From NCBI RefSeq assembly GCF_009905535.1, contig NZ_JAAALA010000002.1:1-64000 (forward strand): a stretch of DNA of 64,000 nt, written 5' to 3'. Below are positions 49,969 through 57,455 of this stretch, one piece after another. This DNA comes from Caulobacter sp. SLTY. Its GTDB lineage: Bacteria > Pseudomonadota > Alphaproteobacteria > Caulobacterales > Caulobacteraceae. Below the pieces are notes generated by a model. The model worked only from the letters and a program-made list of their open reading frames with translations. It did not search any database and was not told the DNA's origin. How positions within the stretch are numbered: position 1 is the stretch's first letter; each line of letters opens with the position of its first letter. A program made the position numbers and the translations under genes.

Positions 49969-50781
49969 ATGAGCAGCCCGACCCCGGTTCGCCGCTATCG
50001 CAGCCTGTTCATCAGCGACGTCCACCTGGGCACGGCCGGCTGTCAGGCCGAACTGCTGCTCGACTTCATCCGCCATGTGGAGTGCGACCAACTCTTCCTG
50101 GTCGGGGACATCGTCGATGGCTGGAAGCTGAAGGGCGGCTGGTACTGGCCCCAGGCCCATAACGACGTGGTCCAGAAGATCCTGCGGATGGCCCGCAAGG
50201 GGACGCAGGTCACCTACATCCCCGGCAACCACGACGAGTTCGGGCGCGACTTCTGCGGCGTGCACTTCGGCGGGGTGGTGGTGGCCCGCGACTGCCTGCA
50301 TGAGACGGCCGACGGGCGGCGATTCCTGGTGACGCACGGGGACGAGTTCGATGGCGTCGTGCAACACGCCCGCTGGCTCGCCTTCCTCGGCGATTGGTCC
50401 TATAGAACGCTCCTGATGCTGAACACCCTGCTCAACCGCGCCCGGCGCCGGATGGGTCTGGGCTACTGGAGCCTGTCGGCTTTCCTGAAGGTCAAGGTGA
50501 AGAACGCCCTGCAGTTCATCGAGCGGTTCGAAGAGGCCGTTGCCGAGGAGGCCCGCAGGCGCGGCGCCGACGGCGTCATCTGTGGCCATATCCACAAGGC
50601 CGAGATGCGGATGATCGGGGACATTCTCTACATCAACGATGGGGACTGGGTGGAAAGCTGTACCGCGCTCGCCGAGGATTTCGACGGGACCCTGCACATC
50701 ATCGACTGGGCCAAGGAGCGGTCCTGGTCCATGATCGAGCGGGCGAAGATCGAATCCCTGCCGGAGCCTGCCGCCGCCTGA
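49969..50781 (+). CDS. plcP: PlcP-like metallophosphoesterase (phospholipase C type)
   Basis: This is a 270-aa calcineurin-type phosphoesterase of the LpxH/UDP-2,3-diacylglucosamine-pyrophosphatase-related group. Metal ligands are visible as D17 and H19 (SDVHLG), D47 (VGDIVDGW), N87 and H88 (GNHDE), THGDEFD and GHIHKAEMR. The long GWYWPQAHNDVVQKIL stretch and the coupled downstream glycosyltransferase match the PlcP-Agt pair described from rhizobia and marine heterotrophs. There PlcP removes the head group of phospholipids to leave diacylglycerol under phosphate limitation. Plain LpxH-type activity is the alternative. The start at MSSPTPVRR is used; the stop overlaps the next start (TGATG). 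Confidence 0.75.
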   Translation: MSSPTPVRRYRSLFISDVHLGTAGCQAELLLDFIRHVECDQLFLVGDIVDGWKLKGGWYWPQAHNDVVQKILRMARKGTQVTYIPGNHDEFGRDFCGVHFGGVVVARDCLHETADGRRFLVTHGDEFDGVVQHARWLAFLGDWSYRTLLMLNTLLNRARRRMGLGYWSLSAFLKVKVKNALQFIERFEEAVAEEARRRGADGVICGHIHKAEMRMIGDILYINDGDWVESCTALAEDFDGTLHIIDWAKERSWSMIERAKIESLPEPAAA

Positions 50782-51875
50782 TGCGAATTCTGTTGGCCAC
50801 CGACGCCTGGGAACCCCAGGTCAACGGCGTCGTCCGCACCCTGACGCGGACGATCGCCGAGCTTCAGGCCATGGGCCATGAGGTCGAGGTGATCAGCCCC
50901 GACCAGTTCAAGACCATCCCCTTGCCCACCTATTCGGAAATCCGCCTGGCCATCGGGGCGGACGAGGCGGTGCGGGAGAAGTTCAAGGCCTTCGAGCCCG
51001 AAGCCATCCACATCGCCACCGAGGGCACGCTGGGCCTGGCCGCCCGGCGGGTGTGCCTCGAATGGAAGCTGCCGTTCACCACCAGCTACCACACCCGGTT
51101 CCCCGAATACGTCAGCGCCCGGCTGCCGCTGCCGCTGGCGGCGGGCTATGCCTACATGAAGTGGTTCCACAAGCCGTCGGGCCGGCTGATGGTGGCCACG
51201 CCGACCATGCGCGACGAACTGTTGGCCCATGGCTTTCGCAACATATCGCCCTGGTCGCGGGGGGTGGACACAGAACTATTCCATCCGCGCCTGCGCGAGC
51301 AGGACATCTTCAAGGACCTGCCGAAGCCCATCTTCCTGAACGTCGGGCGGGTGGCGGTTGAGAAGAATATCGAGGCCTTCGCCTGCCTCGACCTGCCCGG
51401 CACAAAGGTGGTGGTCGGCGATGGGCCGCAGCGCGAGGAACTGGCCACCAAGTATCCCGAGGTGGTCTTCGCCGGCGCCAAGTTCGGCGAGGAGCTGGCC
51501 GCCTATTTCGCCTGCGCCGATGTCTTCGTCTTCCCCTCGCTGACCGACACCTTCGGCCTGGTGATCCTGGAGGCCATGGCCACCGGCACCCCGGTGGTGG
51601 GTTTCAGCGCGCCAGGGCCCATCGACATCATCCCGGGCTCCGGCGCGGGCGCCCTGGCCCCCGGCAAGACCGACGGGCTGAAGGAGGCCTGCTTGGCCTG
51701 CCTTGAGCTGGACCGAGCCGAGGTGCGGACCTTCGCCGAGAAGTTCAGCTGGCGGGCCTGCGCCGAGGAATTCCTGAAGAACCTGCAGCCCTATCCCGAG
51801 CCGGAGAAGACGCGGTTCTGGCGGCGGCTGCGGCGGCTGGCGCGGCTGCGGCGGCGGGAAAAGCCGGCGGCCTGA
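50781..51875 (+). CDS. agt: Agt-like GT4 glycosyltransferase
   Basis: The 364-aa retaining GT-B enzyme is of family GT4. The N-terminal domain begins TDAWEPQVNGVVRTL; the donor-binding domain has NVGRVAVEKNIEAF and the EX7E-type motif SLTDTFGLVILEAMATGTPVV. In the PlcP-Agt pair this enzyme glycosylates diacylglycerol to glycolipids that replace phospholipids; SqdX and mannosyltransferases are related alternatives. The sequence ends in an Arg-rich tail (RRLRRLARLRRREK) suited to contact with anionic membrane. It overlaps plcP by one base, so the two are almost certainly co-translated. Confidence 0.78.
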   Translation: MRILLATDAWEPQVNGVVRTLTRTIAELQAMGHEVEVISPDQFKTIPLPTYSEIRLAIGADEAVREKFKAFEPEAIHIATEGTLGLAARRVCLEWKLPFTTSYHTRFPEYVSARLPLPLAAGYAYMKWFHKPSGRLMVATPTMRDELLAHGFRNISPWSRGVDTELFHPRLREQDIFKDLPKPIFLNVGRVAVEKNIEAFACLDLPGTKVVVGDGPQREELATKYPEVVFAGAKFGEELAAYFACADVFVFPSLTDTFGLVILEAMATGTPVVGFSAPGPIDIIPGSGAGALAPGKTDGLKEACLACLELDRAEVRTFAEKFSWRACAEEFLKNLQPYPEPEKTRFWRRLRRLARLRRREKPAA

Positions 51876-51911
51876 TCCAGCCGTGACGGGCGTCACGCCC
51901 CGGGATGGACT

Positions 51912-51955
51912 CACCCTGTTAAGACGCGAACACTGTTCGCTCACAACACAGGGTG
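51912..51955 (+). promoter_or_regulatory. co-centred double inverted repeat over a ribosome binding site
   Basis: An outer pair CACCCTG (51912-51918)/CAGGGTG (51949-51955) and an inner pair GCGAAC (51926-51931)/GTTCGC (51935-51940) share the same centre near 51933. The outer right arm contains the AGGGTGG Shine-Dalgarno-like sequence of the gene starting at 51962. As RNA it could fold to hide that site; as DNA it could bind a dimeric regulator. Confidence 0.45.
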
Positions 51956-51961
51956 GAATCC

Positions 51962-53041
51962 ATGTTCAATTCGGATGTGCTGGAGGTCGGCATAGGCCTC
52001 ATCCTGTTCTTCCTACTCGCCAGTCTGATCGCCAGCGCCGTGCGGGAGATCATCGAGACAAAGCTGAAGACCCGGGCATTGGACCTGGAGCGGGGCATTC
52101 GCGAACTGCTCGACGATCCGAAAGGCCAGGGGTTCGCCAAGGCCTTCTTCGAGCATGCCAACATCTTTTCCCTGTTCGCCGGCGCCTATGAGCCGGCCAA
52201 GCTGGTCACCCGGGGCGGCGCCCTGGAAATGCCGCTAGAGGGAAGAGCCAGCCTGCCGACCTATATCCCGGCCGGCCAGTTCGCTACGGCGATCATCGAC
52301 CTGGTCGGGCGCGGGGTCGATGCGACAGGCAAGATCGACAGCGCCCCGATCACCCTGACCACGCTGCGCGCCCGCGCCGCCGAGCTGCCCAGTCGCCGGC
52401 TGCAACAGGCGGTCCTGTCGGCTATCGATCACGCGGGGGATGATCTGGGTCAGGTGAAGAAGAACCTGGAGACCTGGTTCAACGGCACGATGGATCGGGT
52501 ATCGGGCTGGTACAAGCGCCGCACCCAATACTGGCTGATGGTCATCGGCGTCCTGGCGGCGGTGCTTTTCAACCTCGACGCCCTGACAGTGGCCGACCGG
52601 CTGGTCAACGACCACGCCCTGCGCGCCGCGGCGGTCGGCTATGCCGAGAAGATCAGCGGGGACGACAAGCCGCTGCCCGCCGCCGACCTGACCCAGCTGC
52701 GCAAGGATCTGGGGTCGATGGGCTATCCGGTCGGTTGGCGATACGACGTCTGGAGGAAGGCGGACGGCCAGCCGGTGGTGACCCTATGGAACTACGATCT
52801 TCAGGTGCCGCTCCCGGCCCCGCAGAGCTGCCTGAAGTCCGCCGGCAACGGCTGCGAAATCCAGCGCTACGTCGGGTTTGGCGAGATTCTCAGCATGATC
52901 ACCGGCTGGCTGATCACCGCGGCCGCCATCTCCTTCGGCGCCCCCTTCTGGTTTGATGTGCTCAACAAGATCATGGTCATCCGCTCGACCGTGAAGCCCC
53001 GCGAGAAGAGCCGCGAAGAAGGGTCGGCGGACGCCAAGTAG
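51962..53041 (+). CDS. conserved membrane protein of unknown function
   Basis: The 359-aa protein has a first membrane segment at about residues 8-28 (LEVGIGLILFFLLASLIASAV) followed by REIIETKLKTRALDLERGIRELLDD, a block I have seen in a widespread but uncharacterised family. Two or three further segments occur near residues 190-208 and 300-335. Between them is a large soluble part of about 90 residues with two cysteines (QSCLK and NGCEIQ) that could form a periplasmic disulfide. The role is unknown. A double inverted repeat covers its ribosome binding site, and it is convergent with another membrane protein gene. Confidence 0.85.
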   Translation: MFNSDVLEVGIGLILFFLLASLIASAVREIIETKLKTRALDLERGIRELLDDPKGQGFAKAFFEHANIFSLFAGAYEPAKLVTRGGALEMPLEGRASLPTYIPAGQFATAIIDLVGRGVDATGKIDSAPITLTTLRARAAELPSRRLQQAVLSAIDHAGDDLGQVKKNLETWFNGTMDRVSGWYKRRTQYWLMVIGVLAAVLFNLDALTVADRLVNDHALRAAAVGYAEKISGDDKPLPAADLTQLRKDLGSMGYPVGWRYDVWRKADGQPVVTLWNYDLQVPLPAPQSCLKSAGNGCEIQRYVGFGEILSMITGWLITAAAISFGAPFWFDVLNKIMVIRSTVKPREKSREEGSADAK

Positions 53042-53053
53042 TGACGCCCCCCC

Positions 53054-53078
53054 GACCGCGCCTCACCTCGGCGCGGTC
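53054..53078. terminator. bidirectional stem-loop between convergent genes
   Basis: GACCGCGCC (53054-53062) pairs perfectly with GGCGCGGTC (53070-53078) around a 7-nt loop. The loop contains the stop codon of the minus-strand gene, and the stop of the plus-strand gene is 13 nt upstream. Confidence 0.65.
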
Positions 53079-53812
53079 GTGGAGCGGTCGAACAGTTCTT
53101 CAAGGATCATGATCTTCTGCCAGACCTCGCGGCCCAGGTCGGTGCAAAGGTTTTCCACGTCGCTGGCGGCGGCCACGATCACATGATCGTCGGCCTCGCC
53201 GGCCATCACCGCGGCCAGCTTGCCGGTCAGGGCCAGCATCTCGGCGCAGTATTCCAGGTAGCGAACCAGCTGGAACTTGGTCATCGTCCGCTCCGGCGAG
53301 GCGCGGGTGCGCTGTTCCGGTGGGGTCAGGATCACCGTCGGGTCCTTGGTCAGCTGGTGCATGTCGATGACATGGGCCAGGGCGCGCAGCTGGTGCAGCC
53401 AGGCCTGCACCCGGCCCCGCCGCACCCGCTCCTCCAGGGTCAGCAGGAACCACACCCCGCCGGCCACCAGCAGCAGGATGTTCAGCGCCGATTCCAGCAC
53501 CGGGGTGAATTCCAACGGGTCGTCGGCGTCCTTCAACGCCGACCAGTCCACGAGGGTGAAGCCCCAGACCTGGGCGGCTATGCCCCCGAAGATGATCAGG
53601 AAGACCAGGGCGCGAAGACCGTAGTAGGGCCGGGTCAGGGCGCGGGTCCGCTTGCCGGCATCCTCGGCGGTCAGGGCCAGTTCGGCCGCCACCCGCGACA
53701 GGCCGGAGTCTGGGAACCGCTCGCTGATGCGCTCGAACAATCGGTGGGCGGTCTTGGCCACCAACCCCGAGTCCAGCCTGCGATAGATGTCGTCCCGCTC
53801 GCGCTCGGCCAC
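53063..53812 (-). CDS. membrane protein of unknown function
   Basis: The 249-aa protein has a helical N-terminus (ERERDDIYRRLDSGLVAKTAHRL), two membrane segments (about residues 66-84 and 107-125) and a cytoplasmic C-terminal half that is mainly helical (LRALAHVIDMHQLTKDP to EELFDRS). I do not recognise a family. It is convergent with the conserved membrane protein gene at 51962-53041, and their stops share one stem-loop. A functional link is possible but not shown. Confidence 0.78.
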   Translation of the reverse strand: MAERERDDIYRRLDSGLVAKTAHRLFERISERFPDSGLSRVAAELALTAEDAGKRTRALTRPYYGLRALVFLIIFGGIAAQVWGFTLVDWSALKDADDPLEFTPVLESALNILLLVAGGVWFLLTLEERVRRGRVQAWLHQLRALAHVIDMHQLTKDPTVILTPPEQRTRASPERTMTKFQLVRYLEYCAEMLALTGKLAAVMAGEADDHVIVAAASDVENLCTDLGREVWQKIMILEELFDRSTTAPR

Positions 53813-53864
53813 AGCCCCCTCCGTTGACCCGATCAGATCACGGAAGGGGCCGGGCCGTCCATGC

Positions 53865-54788
53865 TCAGGCGCCGGTGTCGAGGGGCGGCGGCCTGGCGGC
53901 GCGGGCCGCCTTGGCCTGACGCGACCGGCGCATCAGCCACCAGACGACCGGCGCGGCGACCAGGCCGAGCGGCAGCAGGAAGGAGAGGATGGTCACCAGC
54001 CCGGCCAGGACAAGCAAGACATTGCCCAGGAAGCCTTCGAAGGCTCCCGCCAGGGGCGAGGCCACATCGTCCGGAGCGGCCACCCCGCGCGAGACATAGT
54101 CGATGGTCAGCTTCGAGGTCGCCACTCGGCCGCGCATGACCTCCAGGGACGAGCGGGTGGCGTCGATCGTGCCGCGCACCCGGGCCAGTTCCTGCTCGAT
54201 GGCCAGGGCGTCGGCCAAGGTTCCCGGCCGTTCGGCCAGCAGCCGCTCGAGCCGGTCCTGCAGCGCCGTCTGGGCTCGCAGCGCCGCCTCGGTGTCGACC
54301 ATGGACCGGGTCAAATCCTCTGTCTCCAGGCCGCTCTCCAGCACCTTGCCGCCGGCCCCGACGGTCTCACCCTCCAGCCGTTCGCGGAACCGTTTCAGCC
54401 AGGCCGGCTGAGCGCGAATCTCCAGCCGGCCGCGCGCCTGGTCGCGGCCCTCGGCGCTGCTGGTCGAGGCGACGACCTGGCACAGGCCCGGCCCCGCCGC
54501 CTCGCAGGTTTGCTGATGGGCGTTCAGCATCCCACGCGCCTTGTCGGCCGGCAGTTCAAGGCGATAGCTGTAGGCATAGGCCAGCATGGGGGCGGCCGGC
54601 GCCGGCGCCGGGTCCGCCTTGGAGGGTTCGCCGGCCTTGCTGGGCGCCCCAGGCTGGTCCACCCGGCCTGCCATCACTTGTTGGGGCTGCGGCGAAGCCG
54701 CTTCACCGACCGCATTGCCGTCGACGGCCTGGTTGCAGGCGGCCAGCAGCAGCGGGATGGCCGCCCAGACGACGAACTTGGCGCGCAT
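53865..54788 (-). CDS. DUF4349 lipoprotein
   Basis: The 307-aa protein has a lipoprotein leader (LLLAAC, cysteine at residue 18). A disordered linker follows (20-65). The DUF4349 domain contains YSYRLELPADKARGMLNAHQ and a long coiled coil (about 150-225, LRAQTALQDRLERLLAERPGTL...IEQELARVRGTID). One C-terminal membrane segment (about 257-285) precedes a basic tail. The lipid anchor plus C-terminal membrane span would form a loop in the periplasm. The family function is unknown. It lies 52 nt downstream of the start of the gene at 53063-53812, on the same strand. Confidence 0.88.
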   Translation of the reverse strand: MRAKFVVWAAIPLLLAACNQAVDGNAVGEAASPQPQQVMAGRVDQPGAPSKAGEPSKADPAPAPAAPMLAYAYSYRLELPADKARGMLNAHQQTCEAAGPGLCQVVASTSSAEGRDQARGRLEIRAQPAWLKRFRERLEGETVGAGGKVLESGLETEDLTRSMVDTEAALRAQTALQDRLERLLAERPGTLADALAIEQELARVRGTIDATRSSLEVMRGRVATSKLTIDYVSRGVAAPDDVASPLAGAFEGFLGNVLLVLAGLVTILSFLLPLGLVAAPVVWWLMRRSRQAKAARAARPPPLDTGA

Positions 54789-54884
54789 CGATGTCCCTCA
54801 CGATTCTCACGGTTCTGTGAGGGATGGTGACGTCGGCGTGATGGTCTAAATGTGGCCCACCGGTGTTCGCCCAGCGGCGGCCGG

Positions 54885-55892
54885 TTAGGTTTCCTCTTCC
54901 TCGTAGCCGACCAGCGCCAGGGCCCGCGCCGGCTGTCCGCGCAGTTCGCACCAGCGCAGCAGGCCTTCCTCCCGCCCGTGGGTAATCCACACCTCGCCGG
55001 GCGAGACCTCGGTCAGGGTGGCGGTCAGCTCGTCCCAGTCGGCGTGGTCGCTGATGATCAGGGGCAGTTCCACCGCCCGCTGCCGGGCCCGTGCGCGGAC
55101 GCTCATCCAGCCGGAGCAGAAGGCGCTGACCGGGTCGGCGAACCGGCGGCTCCAGCGGTCGGCCAGGGCCGAGGGCGGGCAGATGACGATCTCGCCGGCA
55201 AAGTCCCGGCCCTTTTCGATGGTCGCCGGTTCCAGGGGGCCAAGGTCGACGCCGTGGTCCTCGTAGAGCCGGTTTAACCGCTCCAGGGCGCCGTGGACAT
55301 AGATCGGCCGCTCCCAGCCGCCCTCGCGCAGCAGGCGGATCACCCGTTGCGCCTTGCCCAGGGCATAGGCGCCCAGCATGTGGGTCCGGCCGGGAAACTG
55401 GACGAGGCTGGCCAGCACCTTGCCGACCTCGCCGGCGTCGTCCGGATGGCGGAAGACGGGCAGGCCGAAGGTCGCTTCGGTGATGAAGACGTCGCAGGGG
55501 ACCGGCTCGAACCCCTGACAGGTCGGGTCGCGCCGCCGCTTATAGTCCCCGCTGACCACCATGGTCAGGCCGTTCCAGCGCACCACGGCCTGGGCTGAAC
55601 CCAGCACATGGCCGGCCGGGACGAGGCGGATCTCCACCCCGTTGTGCGTCACCGTCTCGCCATAAGGGGCGGCTTGGCGAGTCGCAGTGAACTCTTCACC
55701 ATAGCGGGTGGCCATGATGTCCAGGGTCGCGGGGGTGGCCAGCACCGTGCCGTGGCCGGAGCGGGCGTGGTCGGCGTGGCCGTGGGTGATCACCGCCCGG
55801 TCCACCGGGACCACCGGATCGACATAGAAGTCGCCCGGCGGGCAGTAGAGCCCTTTCGGCGTCGGGCAGAGCAGCTGTTCGGGTCTGATCAC
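54885..55892 (-). CDS. ligase-associated-type MBL-fold DNA exonuclease
   Basis: This 335-aa protein has the metallo-beta-lactamase fold with the HxHxDH metal motif THGHADHAR, GHVLGSAQAVV, SGDYKRRRD (Asp ligand), TEATFGLPVFRHP and SDHADWDEL with the late His. The sequence corresponds to the 'ligase-associated DNA exonuclease' subgroup of the beta-CASP nucleases (SNM1/YSH1-like), which usually sits beside an ATP-dependent DNA ligase and an Lhr-type helicase in bacteria. Neither partner is adjacent here. The start is a GTG at 55892 (MIRPEQLLCPTPKG when read with Met). It is divergent from the thioesterase pair. Confidence 0.87.
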   Translation of the reverse strand: MIRPEQLLCPTPKGLYCPPGDFYVDPVVPVDRAVITHGHADHARSGHGTVLATPATLDIMATRYGEEFTATRQAAPYGETVTHNGVEIRLVPAGHVLGSAQAVVRWNGLTMVVSGDYKRRRDPTCQGFEPVPCDVFITEATFGLPVFRHPDDAGEVGKVLASLVQFPGRTHMLGAYALGKAQRVIRLLREGGWERPIYVHGALERLNRLYEDHGVDLGPLEPATIEKGRDFAGEIVICPPSALADRWSRRFADPVSAFCSGWMSVRARARQRAVELPLIISDHADWDELTATLTEVSPGEVWITHGREEGLLRWCELRGQPARALALVGYEEEET

Positions 55893-55982
55893 GAAGGACC
55901 TTACGTTTGGCGCGCGGGAAGGCTCCCCCACACTGGATATAGGGCACTGGATATAGGGCGTTCGCCGCCGTATGACCGAGGG

Positions 55983-56453
55983 ATGAGCGACAAAGACGCC
56001 GTCATGCACAACATCGCCCAAGGCATGAGCCAGGGCAGCCCCTACGCCCGCGAGATGGGGTTTGAGCTGGTCAGCATGGAGGGCGGCGCCGCCCTGATGC
56101 GGGCGCCCTACAAGGAGATCATGGTCGGCGACCCGGACACCGGGGTGATCGCCGGCGGGGTGGTCACCGGCCTGCTGGACCATTGCTGCGGTTCGGCGGT
56201 GCACCTGTCGATGACCGAGTTCAAGATCATTGCCACCCTCGACCTGCGGATCGACTACATGCGGGCGGCCAAGCCCCGGATGCCGATCTTCGCCAGGGCC
56301 GAATGCTACAAGGTCACCCGCTCGGTGGCCTTCGTACGGGCCGTGGCCTACGACGAGACGCCGGACGATCCGGTCGCCTCGGCCGCCGCCGCCTTCATGC
56401 TGGACTCCAGCAAGGGTCGGCCGTTCATGGCCAACATGAAGGCCGGCCAATGA
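55983..56453 (+). CDS. PaaI-like hotdog thioesterase, first of pair
   Basis: This 156-aa hotdog-fold acyl-CoA thioesterase-like protein has an N-terminal helical extension and the central GVIAGGVVTGLLDHCCGSAV, where the usual HGG motif before the long helix is AGG. Later blocks are TLDLRIDYMRAAKP and SVAFVRAVAY. Loss of the motif His suggests altered or absent activity, or function only as partner of the next protein. Its stop overlaps the next start as ATGA. The region upstream is shared with the divergent exonuclease gene. Confidence 0.85.
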   Translation: MSDKDAVMHNIAQGMSQGSPYAREMGFELVSMEGGAALMRAPYKEIMVGDPDTGVIAGGVVTGLLDHCCGSAVHLSMTEFKIIATLDLRIDYMRAAKPRMPIFARAECYKVTRSVAFVRAVAYDETPDDPVASAAAAFMLDSSKGRPFMANMKAGQ

Positions 56454-56881
56454 GCGGCGCCCAGACCGAAGCCCAGGCCGCGCTGTCCGCGATGCTGGAG
56501 CGGATTCCCTACGCTCGCTTCCTGGGTGTTCGGGCCGAGCTGGCCGGCGACGAGATGACCATGGTTATGCCCTTCGGCCAGCACATCATCGGCAACCCCA
56601 CCCTGCCGGCCATCCACGGCGGGGTGCTCGGCAGCTTCATGGAAATGACCGCCCTGGCCCAGCTTCAGGTCAAGGAAGGCGCTGCGCGCCAGCCGCGGGT
56701 GATCGACGTGTCCATCGAATACCTGCGATCGGGCCGGCCGCTGACCACCTATGCCAGGGCCGAGATCAAGAAGGTCGGGCGGCGGATCGCCAACGTCCAC
56801 GTCGAGGCCTGGCAGGAACAGCGAGCCTCCCCGATCGCCGCGTTGAGAGCGCATTTCCTGTTGGCGCAGGGAGAGAGCTGA
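56450..56881 (+). CDS. PaaI-like hotdog thioesterase, second of pair
   Basis: This 143-aa hotdog-fold protein has the intact HGG motif in AIHGGVLGSFMEMTAL, with the acidic residue on the following helix, and the later VIDVSIEYLRSGRP and HVEAWQ strands. It is likely to hydrolyse aryl- or acyl-CoA thioesters in the cytosol. It overlaps the preceding hotdog gene by four bases, and the two chains may assemble together because hotdog enzymes function as dimers of dimers. Repeat B copy 2 begins 10 nt after its stop. Confidence 0.88.
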   Translation: MSGAQTEAQAALSAMLERIPYARFLGVRAELAGDEMTMVMPFGQHIIGNPTLPAIHGGVLGSFMEMTALAQLQVKEGAARQPRVIDVSIEYLRSGRPLTTYARAEIKKVGRRIANVHVEAWQEQRASPIAALRAHFLLAQGES

Positions 56882-56890
56882 TCTCCCTCG

Positions 56891-57027
56891 CCGTCATCCT
56901 AGGCCTTGTGCCTAGGATCCATTTGTCCGCTTGCAGGAATCGTAGGGTGGAGGCGCGGCGCGCCTCCAAGGCAGTCGCTCGCGGCGAGCCGCACCATGGA
57001 TCCTAGGCACAAGGCCTAGGGTGACGG
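56891..57027. repeat. palindromic intergenic element, family B, copy 2
   Basis: The element is 137 nt with 32-bp terminal inverted repeats (56891-56922 and 56996-57027, one mismatch). Each contains a hairpin CCTAGGC-cttgt-GCCTAGG. Relative to copy 1 (45314-45451) the C-G pair in each hairpin is replaced by A-T on both sides. The interior differs from copy 1 and holds a perfect stem GGAGGCGCG/CGCGCCTCC (56949-56967). Confidence 0.85.
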
Positions 57028-57205
57028 AAGTAACGAGCAGGTCGAGCCTTAATTACATTTCCGTAACTTCCTTACACCTGAGTTATTCTCTTAAAAGCAC
57101 GTCATGACGCAGGCTTAACAAGCATTATCCAAGCAACCGGCCTACACCTCTAATCACAGGCCGCGGACATCTCCGCCGCCAAGCAAACCTAGAGGGACAA
57201 CTTCG
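57028..57205 (+). promoter_or_regulatory. AT-richer leader region ahead of 36-aa ORF
   Basis: The gene-free stretch 56882-57205 (324 nt) holds repeat B copy 2 and then this 178-nt region. It is visibly richer in A and T than its surroundings (for example CTTAATTACATTTCC and GTTATTCTCTTAAAAG) and probably contains the promoter of the small gene at 57206. TTAACAAGCATTAT near 57115 partly resembles a CtrA site (TTAA-N7-TTAA) but is not a full match. I see no reading frame in it. Confidence 0.4.
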
Positions 57206-57316
57206 ATGACCACCCGTTTCGCCAACCTGGCCAGCCTCATCCTGGCCGCCCTGCCGATCGTCGCCATTTCCGGCATCGCCCAGATGGAAACCGCCGCCCG
57301 CGCGATCGGTCTGTGA
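57206..57316 (+). CDS. 36-aa hydrophobic peptide
   Basis: A short frame encodes 36 residues: MTTRFANLAS, a hydrophobic core LILAALPIVAISG and the end IAQMETAARAIGL. AGAGGGA lies 9 nt ahead of the ATG, which supports translation. It could be a small membrane or exported peptide. The gene has an AT-richer upstream region and a terminator hairpin at 57401, so it looks like an independent transcription unit. No family is recognised. Confidence 0.55.
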   Translation: MTTRFANLASLILAALPIVAISGIAQMETAARAIGL

Positions 57317-57333
57317 GCCGCCGCGCCATGCTT

Positions 57334-57368
57334 CACCGGGTCTAGTTCTTCCCCCAGCAGGCCCGGTG
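57334..57368 (+). other. inverted repeat after 36-aa ORF
   Basis: CACCGGG (57334-57340) and CCCGGTG (57362-57368) form a perfect 7-bp stem with a 21-nt loop in the 3' region of the small gene. Together with the following terminator it may shape the transcript end. Confidence 0.35.
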
Positions 57369-57400
57369 GAGCCGATGCGCTCCAACCGAATGTTCGACAG

Positions 57401-57425
57401 AGGCGCCCTTCGGGACGCCTTTTTC
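57401..57425 (+). terminator. rho-independent terminator
   Basis: AGGCG pairs with CGCCT and, after one mismatch, CC pairs with GG around a TTCG loop (57401-57420). A run of T follows directly. It ends the transcript of the 36-aa gene and lies 31 nt before the GNAT start. Confidence 0.7.
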
Positions 57426-57455
57426 GTTTGGCCACAACCAGGTTATGCAAGGCTC

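Noticed and set aside
51926..51940. GCGAACACTGTTCGC as a LexA/SOS box
   Set aside because: The spacing between GAAC and GTTC is three bases, unlike the Gram-positive palindrome, and the alphaproteobacterial box is a direct repeat GTTC-N7-GTTC.
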